In this document: piece by piece, positions 1-4,862 of the stretch
Position numbering within the stretch: the stretch's first letter is position 1
How the letters are laid out: each line of letters starts with the position of its first letter
Origin: an uncultured Chloroflexaceae bacterium
GTDB taxonomy: Bacteria; Chloroflexota; Chloroflexia; Chloroflexales; Chloroflexaceae
Length of the DNA: 7,844 bases
NCBI GenBank assembly: GCA_937141995.1
Contig: CAKZQX010000118.1
Span: 1-7,844 of the forward strand
Direction: 5' to 3'
Translations under genes and position numbers: made by a program
The notes under the pieces: generated by a model
Seen by the model: the letters and a program-made list of their open reading frames with translations, nothing else
Databases searched by the model: none
Told to the model about the DNA's origin: nothing

Positions 1-534
1 GAATCCGCCATACATTGGCCCATCAAGCCGGCGGGCATAGGCAACCCCGAGCGCCCAGTTACGCGCAACAACCGGCGCTACCGGATGGCCTTCCTCCGCA
101 TAGGTGATGGCCGGTTCAAAGAGTTGCGCAAACGGCAGCGCACCAAAGCAGGCGTGGAGATCATGCCAGGCGGCAGGCGCGCCCGGAACCGTCACCGAAA
201 ACCAGCCGGCGGGGGGGATCTGCGTATGACCGGCCTGGTGAACGGCCTCAACCGTCAGTCCGGACGGAGCCCGCCCTGAGCCGTTCAGTCCATGTAATTG
301 CGCTCCATCCCAGACCAGCGCGAAGGCATCGCCGCCGATACCGTTTGATGTCGGCTCAAGCACCGTAAGTGCTGCTGCGGTTGCAATCGCGGCATCGACC
401 GCCGTACCACCGGCCTGGAGCATGGTTAGTCCGGCTTGCGCTGCCAGCGGATGGCTGGTTGCCACGACCCCATTGCCTGCCAGGAGGGGTATGCGCCGCG
501 AGGTGTAAGGAAATGTCAGTAAATCAGGGTTCAT
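1..534 (-). CDS. ggt: Gamma-glutamyltransferase family protein, N-terminal part (runs off the window)
   Basis: This is the first 178 codons of an open frame with no stop; the rest lies beyond base 1. The start region reads MNPDLLTFPYTSRRIPLLAG. It is followed by hallmarks of the gamma-glutamyltransferase N-terminal (large) subunit: GVVATSHPLAAQAG (residues 22-35), MLQAGGTAVDAAIA (38-51), a Gly-rich turn NGIGGDAFALV (64-74) and NGSGRAP (84-90). The Arg at residue 88 corresponds to the conserved Arg that binds the gamma-glutamyl carboxylate in this family. Known members self-cleave at a catalytic Thr and transfer or hydrolyse gamma-glutamyl groups from glutathione-like donors. That Thr lies outside the window, so activity cannot be judged. 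No signal peptide is apparent, suggesting a cytoplasmic, YwrD-like enzyme rather than a periplasmic one. A GAGGGA ribosome binding site sits just upstream of the ATG at 534. Family assignment is confident; the exact substrate is unknown. Confidence 0.9.
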   Translation of the reverse strand, partial: MNPDLLTFPYTSRRIPLLAGNGVVATSHPLAAQAGLTMLQAGGTAVDAAIATAAALTVLEPTSNGIGGDAFALVWDGAQLHGLNGSGRAPSGLTVEAVHQAGHTQIPPAGWFSVTVPGAPAAWHDLHACFGALPFAQLFEPAITYAEEGHPVAPVVARNWALGVAYARRLDGPMYGGF

Positions 535-803
535 AGCATTCCCTCAGGCTATGCGAAAAGCGTTGATATGGTCTTTTTCAGCGTTTGTACGCGTCGGTTG
601 GTGCATATATCAGGGTAATACACGACGGGTATTTTGGCAACTGTCCTGCCAGGCTCTCACTACACCCGGCGGTATTGGTTTCCCTTAGTCTATGGATACT
701 GCCTTCCCTTAGCCTGGCTCGAACTGTGGTCGCTCGTCTGTTCGTCGTGCGGGTATTATCCTGAAATTGTGTAGAAGAGTTATAAAAATCCGAGGAGGAT
801 ATG
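535..803. promoter_or_regulatory. Divergent intergenic region between the gamma-glutamyltransferase and the secreted-protein gene
   Basis: About 270 bp separate two divergently read genes, so both promoters should lie here. I see no convincing -35/-10 pair. TATTAT at 754-759 is a possible -10 for the plus-strand gene but has no good -35. A 9-bp direct repeat TTCCCTTAG occurs at 680-688 and 704-712 (24 bp start to start), a possible regulator-binding arrangement. No hairpin of note and no credible small gene were seen. Confidence 0.4.
793..798 (+). promoter_or_regulatory. Ribosome binding site AGGAGG that decides the start at 804
   Basis: Two ATG codons follow in tandem at 801 and 804. AGGAGG at 793-798 leaves only 2 nt to the first ATG but 5 nt to the second, so the second (MKRLLF...) is the better start. 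Confidence 0.7.
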
Positions 804-1667
804 ATGAAGCGACTGCTTTTCATCCTGGTAGTTTTGGGTAGTATCGCTTTTCCGGCGATACAGTCGGTGTTGGCGGCCCCCAACATTGGCAATCTTCCGT
901 TCCGGAGCGTCTGGATGCGGCAAGATTGGGTTGTTGCCAATCAGGGAGCAAACCGTTCGTGGACCTGGGGCCCGGCCCCGCTCAGCGAAGTCTTACGTGA
1001 ACCCTACGCTGAGAGTCCCGGTGGCGAACGTGAGGTGCAGTACTTTCCCAAGAGCCGCATGGAGATTACGGTTCCTGATGCGCCGATCTCGGCCTGGTAT
1101 GTCACCAATGGCCTGCTGCCAATCGAGTTGATGACGGGGCGGGTACAGACGGGTGCCAACCGCTTTGATCAGCGTAGTCCCGCAAACATTGCTGCCGTAG
1201 GTGATCCGGGCGGTTTCCCCACCTACGCCGATCTGGGACCGCTCCATCATAGCCCGGGAGCGGGCGACTTTCAGCGCCTTAATTTCCCGGCAACGCTGTT
1301 GCTAACGCCGGATCAGGGCACCGCTACCTTTGAGGAGTATGTGAACGACCCGGCGACCTATGTCATTGCCGAGCAGAACAACTATGGGGTTATACGCGCA
1401 TTTGTAGAATTTATGAACCAGCAGGGTCCGGTTGCGGACGATGGCATGGTCTATGAGGCGCAGGTGTATGACCCGCTCTTTATCTTTGGGTTGCCGGTCA
1501 CGCAGCCATTCTGGGTAAAAACCCGGGTTGGTGGTGTGGAGCAACACATTTTATTTCAGGTGTATGAGCGGCGGGTGTTGACCTACAATCCGGCCAACCC
1601 CGACCCGTGGAAGGTCGAGATGGGCAATATAGGACAGCACTACTACGACTGGCGTTATGGTGACTAA
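804..1667 (+). CDS. Secreted protein of an uncharacterised Chloroflexota-type family (HYYxWRY C-terminus)
   Basis: Encodes 287 residues from the ATG at 804. Residues 1-24 form a classical signal peptide: MKR, then a hydrophobic core, with probable cleavage after VLA and before APNIGN. The mature part has motifs I recognise as recurrent in exported Chloroflexota proteins of unknown function: SVWMRQDWVVANQGANRSW (35-53) with WTWGPAP, EPYAESPGGEREVQYFPKSR (66-85), WYVTNGLLPIELMTGRVQTG (98-117), FVEFMNQQGPV (200-210), FVKT-like beta strands near 236-250, and ERRVLTYNPANPDPWKVEMG (255-274) followed by NIGQHYYDWRYGD at the very C-terminus. The Trp/Tyr-rich, beta-prone composition suggests a compact extracellular domain, perhaps ligand binding. 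I see no catalytic signature, no membrane anchor after the signal peptide and no lipobox Cys. The gene is monocistronic: its neighbours point the other way, and a palindrome follows 33 nt after the stop. The family resemblance is from memory; the function is unknown. Confidence 0.85.
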   Translation: MKRLLFILVVLGSIAFPAIQSVLAAPNIGNLPFRSVWMRQDWVVANQGANRSWTWGPAPLSEVLREPYAESPGGEREVQYFPKSRMEITVPDAPISAWYVTNGLLPIELMTGRVQTGANRFDQRSPANIAAVGDPGGFPTYADLGPLHHSPGAGDFQRLNFPATLLLTPDQGTATFEEYVNDPATYVIAEQNNYGVIRAFVEFMNQQGPVADDGMVYEAQVYDPLFIFGLPVTQPFWVKTRVGGVEQHILFQVYERRVLTYNPANPDPWKVEMGNIGQHYYDWRYGD

Positions 1668-1700
1668 CTGACCGAAAGATCGTGCCGATTTGCACCAGGA

Positions 1701-1734
1701 CGGGTAGGGACGCACGAAAGTGCGTCCCTACCCG
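1701..1734. repeat. REP-like perfect palindrome (15-bp stem, GAAA loop), possible terminator
   Basis: Arms 1701-1715 and 1720-1734 are perfectly complementary (CGGGTAGGGACGCAC and its complement) around the tetraloop GAAA. It lies 33 nt after the stop at 1667, between convergent genes. GTAGGGACGCAC-type palindromes recur as dispersed intergenic elements in several phyla. The following bases are TAAATT, not a T-run, so this is either a weak terminator or mRNA 3'-end stabiliser, or simply a REP-like copy. Confidence 0.7.
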
Positions 1735-1738
1735 TAAA

Positions 1739-1930
1739 TTACACGCGTTACGCGGTTGACATGCAACCCGGACGTTTGACCCGATGGAAGCCCGATTCGC
1801 CTGCGGCAGCATGGTACGTTTTTATCTTTTTTCACCAACATGTTGCACAGTAACATGTTGGTGAAAAAAGATGGCTTCTTCCGCCCTGCCGGAGGCGACA
1901 TGACCTTCCAGGTCAGAGACGGCGTACCTC
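1739..1930 (+). repeat. Copy A of a hairpin-bearing intergenic repeat (inverted partner at 4687-4851)
   Basis: Bases 1749-1785 match the reverse complement of 4815-4851 at 33 of 37 positions. Bases 1805-1817 match 4802-4814 at 13 of 13; a 19-base stretch at 1786-1804 is present only here. After a central hairpin (1824-1872), bases 1877-1930 again match the partner (4687-4740) at about 41 of 54 positions without gaps. The first bases, TTACACGCGTTACGCGGT (1739-1756), also resemble 4483-4501. No open frame is credible inside. It looks like a non-autonomous, MITE-like or REP-like element; no transposase was seen in the window. Confidence 0.8.
1824..1872. repeat. Perfect 21-bp inverted repeat (hairpin) inside repeat copy A
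   Basis: Arms 1824-1844 and 1852-1872 are fully complementary, separated by the loop GCACAGT. The outer part is TCTTTTTTCACC and the inner part is AACATGTT, itself palindromic. T-runs lie on the 5' arm and A-runs on the 3' arm on either strand, the reverse of an intrinsic terminator, so a structural, protective or recognition role is likelier than termination. Confidence 0.9.
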
Positions 1931-1953
1931 CCGTCAATTATCGCCTTTCGGCC

Positions 1954-2562
1954 TCACATTTCACGCGACTCACCCGCGGCCACGCCGGCTTCGCGGGTCA
2001 GGCCCGCGAAGAACTGCCGGGCCGCCTCACTCTCGACAAAGCCGACGGCAATACCGGCAAAGGGCGTACCAGCCAGCATCCCGCCACCCATCCCGGCGGC
2101 GGGTCCACCCAGCGTCTGCTCCAGCAGACCGGGAGCACTCCGCTCAACATGGGTAATGGTCTGCGCCAGACTCGCAGCATCATCTGCCTGCAGGTTAATT
2201 GATGCGCGGGTCTCATCGGGAAGTGCGGCGGCAAGTTCTTTCAGAATACGGGCGCGTTGCGACTGCGCCATCCGGGTAAACGCTTCCACATGGCCGCGCT
2301 CCAGTGTTTCGGGCGGAGCTGTTTGCAGCAGATAGCGATAACGCTGAATGGCCTGTTCTTCGGAGAGAATATCGGGAGGCGGACCGGGTGGTGTGTTGAT
2401 CTCCCGCGAGTTACCCGTAAAGGCATCATATTCTAACGCGGACTGGCCGCCAAACTCAAACCCTTCGGCAGCAGCCTGATGCCCATAATTTGCTTTTTGT
2501 CGAGCCGATTGTTGCTTTTGCGGTTCATCTTCAAACCCAAACAGACGGCGCAAGAATTTCAT
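1954..2562 (-). CDS. Conserved hypothetical protein with Gly-rich hydrophobic C-terminal segment
   Basis: Encodes 202 residues. The start at 2562 is supported by AGGAGG (2569-2574 on this strand) 6 nt upstream. Residues 1-10 are basic and hydrophobic (MKFLRRLFGF). Residues 11-65 are polar and probably disordered, with a Pro run near 58-63. A helical core follows: SEEQAIQRYRYLLQTAPPET (67-86) and HVEAFTRMAQSQRARILKEL (91-110) ending in AAALP. The tail runs from GLLEQTLGG (145-153) through GMGGGMLAG to PFAGIAVGFVESEAARQFF (167-185). This layout (YRYxLxTAPPET, HxEAFxxM...QR, Gly-Met-rich segment, short apolar helix) resembles small bacterial proteins of unknown function, some misnamed as cation-transport ATPase; that comparison is from memory. 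The C-terminal helix could contact a membrane. No enzymatic motif is visible. It is convergent with the gene ending at 1667 and lies downstream of the winged-helix gene at 2821-3147, with 258 bp between them. Confidence 0.85.
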   Translation of the reverse strand: MKFLRRLFGFEDEPQKQQSARQKANYGHQAAAEGFEFGGQSALEYDAFTGNSREINTPPGPPPDILSEEQAIQRYRYLLQTAPPETLERGHVEAFTRMAQSQRARILKELAAALPDETRASINLQADDAASLAQTITHVERSAPGLLEQTLGGPAAGMGGGMLAGTPFAGIAVGFVESEAARQFFAGLTREAGVAAGESREM

Positions 2563-2623
2563 TGCCTACCTCCTCGGTTTGCCTGAATACTCCTGGCGAT
2601 TTCTGATTCCTTCGGCACCTGTA

Positions 2624-2728
2624 TATGGAGAACACAGAACAAAAGAACAGAGAACAAAAAGCGCCTGACGCATTCTGACGGGCTATTACGTCTGTTCTTT
2701 GTCCTTTGTTTGTTTGTTCTTCCTATAT
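2624..2728. repeat. Long imperfect inverted repeat built of AGAACA-type units
   Basis: The left arm 2624-2659 begins ATATGGAGAACACAGAACAA. It pairs with the right arm 2691-2728, whose complement begins ATATAGGAAGAACAAACAAA, at roughly 29 of 36 positions with two single-base gaps. Each arm is a purine-rich series of AGAACA-like units of 7-8 bases, so the structure may derive from short tandem repeats. The 31-base centre contains the direct repeat CTGACG twice. It lies between the stop at 2821 and the start at 2562 of two minus-strand genes, so it may act as a 3' structure for the first or a leader structure for the second. Confidence 0.6.
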
Positions 2729-2730
2729 GT

Positions 2731-2739
2731 AGTATAGCA
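2731..2739 (-). promoter_or_regulatory. Candidate extended -10 promoter for the gene at 1954-2562
   Basis: On the minus strand the sequence reads TGCTATACT, an extended -10 element (TGn followed by TATACT). No good -35 is seen 17 bases upstream, as is allowed for this promoter type. It would give a leader of about 160 nt containing the long inverted repeat at 2624-2728. This is inference only. Confidence 0.35.
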
Positions 2740-2808
2740 GAAGAAGCGCAGGTAGCAGGAGTCCGCGTCATGCCTGTGGTATGTTGCCGAGGGAGGTATG
2801 CACACCGC

Positions 2809-2832
2809 TCAGGGAACAAATCAGGGAACAAA
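2809..2832. repeat. 12-bp tandem duplication at the stop codon of the winged-helix gene
   Basis: TCAGGGAACAAA occurs twice in direct tandem at 2809-2820 and 2821-2832. On the coding strand this duplicates the last three codons and the stop (Phe-Val-Pro-stop), so a second out-of-use copy of the gene's end follows the real stop. The protein itself is unchanged. Confidence 0.85.
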
Positions 2833-3147
2833 TTTGTAGCCCTGACGACGCACCGTAATGATGTGGCGCGGTTTGCGTGGGTCTGGTTCAAGCTTGAGGC
2901 GCAGGCGGCGAATGTAGACCGGCACCAGATTACTGTCGGCACCATCCTGATAACCCCAGACCGTATGCAGAATATATTCGGGAGTCAAGATCTGATTGGC
3001 ATAGTCAATGAGATGATGCAGCAGACGATACTCACGCGGGGCGAGGGGAACCACCTGCCCCGTCGGGTTGATCACCGTGTAGCCGATTGGATCGAGCGCA
3101 AAACTTTGCGGTGGTTGTAATGTGGGACCGGAAGACAGGTCAGTCAT
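2821..3147 (-). CDS. Orphan OmpR/PhoB-type winged-helix DNA-binding protein (no receiver domain)
   Basis: Encodes 108 residues, almost all of which form a single C-terminal-type transcriptional regulatory domain. VVPLAPREYRLLHHLIDYAN (32-51) is the typical helix 1 with its preceding strand. LTPEYILHTVWGYQD (54-68) matches the helix 2 and transactivation-loop region. DSNLVPVYIRRLRLKLEPDP (71-90) is the recognition helix with conserved V-IRRLR-KLE. IITVRRQGYKF (96-106) is the wing with the near-universal RGxGYxF ending, here RQGYKF. Full OmpR-family regulators have about 120 residues of receiver before this; here only about 20 residues precede the domain, so phosphorylation control in cis is absent. 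It probably binds DNA as a dimer or a partner subunit, but the target is unknown. The start at 3147 lacks a strong ribosome binding site (GAAAGA at about -15). No histidine kinase is adjacent. Confidence 0.9.
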   Translation of the reverse strand: MTDLSSGPTLQPPQSFALDPIGYTVINPTGQVVPLAPREYRLLHHLIDYANQILTPEYILHTVWGYQDGADSNLVPVYIRRLRLKLEPDPRKPRHIITVRRQGYKFVP

Positions 3148-3507
3148 AGTTGCGATAGATCTTTCGGGTCGTGGTAGAGCTTGCCGGACTTTCTACGAGT
3201 ATCGGTCGTGAAGGTGAATATGCAATGAATTGGTGGCCGATATTGCTGACAGATTTCTTTTCAACACCGGGCAACTCTGCTCCATAAGACGCAACGCTTT
3301 ATGCCGGATCATGAGCGCATATGCACCACTGGCAAAAGGTGAAAGTCCACAATGTCAAAATTGTTATATTCGCAGTGTGAAAATAATTTGCGCTGTTTGC
3401 CGGGGAAAGGCAATGGATAGACTGGCGCTACCGGTTTTGTGGGGAGAAAGAGAACGTCGCCGGCATTTTTAGAATGCCGGCGACGTTCCCAGGAGACGTT
3501 CCACTGT
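3148..3507. other. Noncoding gap of 360 bases: leader of the winged-helix gene and 3' end of the beta-repeat gene
   Basis: No credible gene is seen on either strand. On the minus strand, TTGCAT (3220-3225) and GATACT (3198-3203), 16 bases apart, form a weak sigma70-like promoter candidate for the gene starting at 3147. The other recognisable element is the terminator hairpin at 3452-3488. GACGTTCC is directly repeated at 3482-3489 and 3495-3502. The middle part is AT-richer and shows nothing I can name. Confidence 0.5.
3452..3488 (-). terminator. Strong hairpin after the beta-repeat secreted protein gene
   Basis: Arms 3452-3466 and 3474-3488 are perfectly complementary (15 bp, GC-rich: GAACGTCGCCGGCAT), with one more T-A pair inside and a 5-base T/A-rich loop. 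On the minus strand it begins 20 nt after the stop at 3508 and is followed by TCTTTCTCC, a modest T-rich stretch. Position and strength fit transcription termination of the 3508-4209 gene. Confidence 0.65.
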
Positions 3508-4209
3508 TTAGCGGATCTCGAACGGAATAACCTGTTCCAGGTTACTATCGACGCCACGCGCAACCATCTCCCAATTTCCGCGCATAGCATCGCTGGGAGA
3601 GTCCCAACTCCAATCAACGCGGCCGCCCTCGGTCGTATTGTCCTTCTGGTTAATATCTACAATACTGCCGTCAGGCGCGTTCAGCCAGAACCCGACATCC
3701 TCGTTTGACTCAAAGCCATTTGCGAAGAACTCAAACTCGGTGCCGGGAGGACCGGCAAGGGGTTCAACGGCATAATCGCCATTCGTGATCCGTGGGGCAG
3801 GTGCACCACTCTCAGGCAATCCCGACTCGACCTCGAACGGAATAACCCATATTGTGCCACTATCTTCCCCCTCGGCGACCATTTCCCAGGTACCCAACAT
3901 GGCATTATCGGGGGAGTCCCACATCCAGTCGGCACGACCATCATCGTTGGCAAAGGTCTCCTCGTTGGTAGCAACAATGGCACCATCGGGAGCATTCAGC
4001 CAGTAGCCAACCTTCTCACCGTCTTCAAAATCGGTGGCAAAGAAGGCAAATTCTGTACCTGGTCCCCCAACGGGCGGGATAACGGCTGCATCGGCCTGGG
4101 CCGTTACTGCGCGAGGTACCGCGGTCAGAGCAATCAGCGCTACCAGCGCCGTCACTATGCCGGCAACCTGCGTAAAGCGTGAGATGTGTCCTGATAGGTT
4201 CACTCTCAT
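3508..4209 (-). CDS. Secreted protein made of two tandem beta-sandwich-like repeats
   Basis: Encodes 233 residues. The N-terminus is a signal peptide (hydrophobic core VAGIVTALVALIALTAV, about 15-31; likely cleavage after VTA or AQA near 37-39). The rest is two copies of a unit of about 84 residues, at 44-127 and 147-232, joined by a Ser/Gly/Pro-rich linker. Both contain GPxGTEFxFFAxxFE, VGxWLNAPDGxIV, GRxDWxWDSPxxAM, G-WEMVAxGxDS and end in VIPFE. The pattern of alternating aromatic strands and Gly/Pro turns suggests an Ig-like or carbohydrate-binding beta-sandwich; similar PGTxFxFxAxGF...WLxxPDG repeats occur in exported Chloroflexota proteins (recalled, not searched). There is no catalytic motif and no lipobox or sorting signal. 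The mature protein is strongly acidic. The ATG at 4209 is preceded by GGAAGGGA, and a strong hairpin follows the stop. The gene appears monocistronic. Confidence 0.88.
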   Translation of the reverse strand: MRVNLSGHISRFTQVAGIVTALVALIALTAVPRAVTAQADAAVIPPVGGPGTEFAFFATDFEDGEKVGYWLNAPDGAIVATNEETFANDDGRADWMWDSPDNAMLGTWEMVAEGEDSGTIWVIPFEVESGLPESGAPAPRITNGDYAVEPLAGPPGTEFEFFANGFESNEDVGFWLNAPDGSIVDINQKDNTTEGGRVDWSWDSPSDAMRGNWEMVARGVDSNLEQVIPFEIR

Positions 4210-4480
4210 AGATTCCCTTCCTTCACTAAATCAATCCTTCTCTCTCTGCACACAGAGGTAGTAGTCTTTTATAACTACCTGTTTTTATATCTGCAAAAAG
4301 TGTGCCAACATATGCAAACACTGCATCCAGAGATAGCGGTCGTTCCATGACCGCTACTCGGCATGCATACAAGAAGCGTGCCACAGGTGCGAATGAAGAG
4401 AAGTAAAAAGCTATAATTATCAGCACAGCTTTTACCCTCTCACACACAAGTGAGAAGGCAAGCTGTTCAGAGTAATAATC
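4210..4480. promoter_or_regulatory. Upstream region of the beta-repeat gene with several small inverted repeats
   Basis: On the minus strand two TATAAAA boxes lie near 4266-4290. One sits inside the inverted repeat AGGTAGT...ACTACCT (4256-4262 with 4274-4280), which would suit an operator over a -10. Further upstream are TAGCGGTC/GACCGCTA (4334-4341 with 4349-4356, 7-base loop), AAAAGCT/AGCTTTT (4406-4412 with 4427-4433) and TCTCAC/GTGAGA (4438-4443 with 4450-4455). No -35 is convincing. The open frame at 4226-4489 has no domain and is not called. Confidence 0.4.
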
Positions 4481-4482
4481 AG

Positions 4483-4540
4483 TTAACACGCGTTAGGCGG
4501 TGGGATTTTGGACCACGAAAGACATGAAATGAGCGAAAAC
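4483..4540 (+). repeat. End fragment of the intergenic repeat family with an adjoining GGACCACGAAAGACA-type motif
   Basis: TTAACACGCGTTAGGCGGT (4483-4501) matches the start of copy A (1739-1756) with one gap and one mismatch. It is followed by TTTTGGACCACGAAAGACAT (about 4506-4525), a sequence type I recognise as a dispersed intergenic motif in unrelated bacterial genomes. The open frame it creates (Met-Asp-His-Glu-Arg-His-Glu...) is an artefact of the repeat. Confidence 0.45.
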
Positions 4541-4597
4541 CGTGAAACTGCCAATGCTGACATATATCCGGCTATCTCGCGTTTGGTGGGGGATATT

Positions 4598-4660
4598 GCC
4601 TCCGGCAGGGCAGAAAACCCTATCCTTTTTCATAAACAATGTTGCACGGGTTGCAACATT
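4598..4660 (-). repeat. Partial copy C of the hairpin-bearing repeat
   Basis: Read on the minus strand, 4617-4598 matches copy A's downstream flank (1877-1896) at 18 of 20 positions around GCCCTGCCGGAGGC. As in copy A, it is preceded by a GAAAAAGGAT-like stretch and a hairpin, here AATGTTGCA/TGCAACATT (4638-4646 with 4652-4660). The upstream flank typical of copies A and B is missing, so this copy is truncated or fused to copy B. Confidence 0.55.
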
Positions 4661-4693
4661 ATAACTCGTATTAAATCAATTAATACGAGTTAT
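4661..4693. repeat. 14-bp perfect inverted repeat joining repeat copies B and C
   Basis: ATAACTCGTATTAA at 4661-4674 is fully complementary to 4680-4693, with the 5-base loop ATCAA. Its outer arm overlaps the end of copy B (CGCATAACTC on the minus strand), so the palindrome appears to have formed at the repeat boundary. Confidence 0.8.
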
Positions 4694-4851
4694 GCGGTCA
4701 CTGACCCGGAAGAGCGTTGAGCCTCCGGCCGGGTGGAAGATTCTCGATCTTGTTCACAAAAAAATTCACAACGTGAATTTTTTTGTGAACAAGAGAAAAC
4801 AGTACCATGCTGCCATCGGGTGAAACGTCCGGTTTGCAAGGCAACCGCGTA
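4687..4851 (-). repeat. Copy B of the hairpin-bearing intergenic repeat (inverted partner of 1739-1930)
   Basis: Read on the minus strand from 4851 it starts TACGCGGTTG and matches copy A through GGTAC with 46 of 50 identities, lacking A's 19-base insert. It then has its own central hairpin (4749-4793) and matches A's downstream flank from TCTTCC (4740) to ACTC (4687). It begins 11 nt after the stop of the HAD-like gene at 4863, reading in that gene's direction, just as copy A follows the plus-strand gene ending at 1667. Confidence 0.8.
4749..4793. repeat. Perfect 21-bp inverted repeat (hairpin) inside repeat copy B
   Basis: Arms 4749-4769 and 4773-4793 are fully complementary around the 3-base loop AAC. 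The outer part CTTGTTCAC resembles copy A's TCTTTTTTCAC, but the inner part (seven A then TTCAC) differs completely from A's AACATGTT region. It is a perfect stem of the same length with different sequence. Confidence 0.9.
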
Positions 4852-4862
4852 GCTCCTATTCA

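Noticed and set aside
801..803. Upstream ATG as start of the secreted protein
   Set aside because: It is only 2 nt from AGGAGG; the next ATG at 804 has better spacing and gives a normal signal peptide.
1840..2202. Plus-strand open frame of 120 codons
   Set aside because: It starts inside the copy A hairpin and runs antisense to the better-supported gene at 1954-2562, which has a strong ribosome binding site.
2710..3120. Plus-strand open frame of 136 codons
   Set aside because: It is antisense to the clear winged-helix gene and has no domain of its own.
4226..4489. Minus-strand open frame of 87 codons upstream of the beta-repeat gene
   Set aside because: It overlaps the promoter region with many small inverted repeats, shows no domain and has no good ribosome binding site; the composition looks noncoding.
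4508..4720. Plus-strand open frame of 70 codons beginning Met-Asp-His-Glu-Arg-His-Glu
   Set aside because: It lies entirely within dispersed-repeat sequence and palindromes; the His/Glu/Arg start is the translation of a common intergenic motif.
4598..4851. CRISPR-like array because of several palindromes in a row
   Set aside because: The palindromes differ from each other, and there is no regular repeat-spacer spacing or cas gene.
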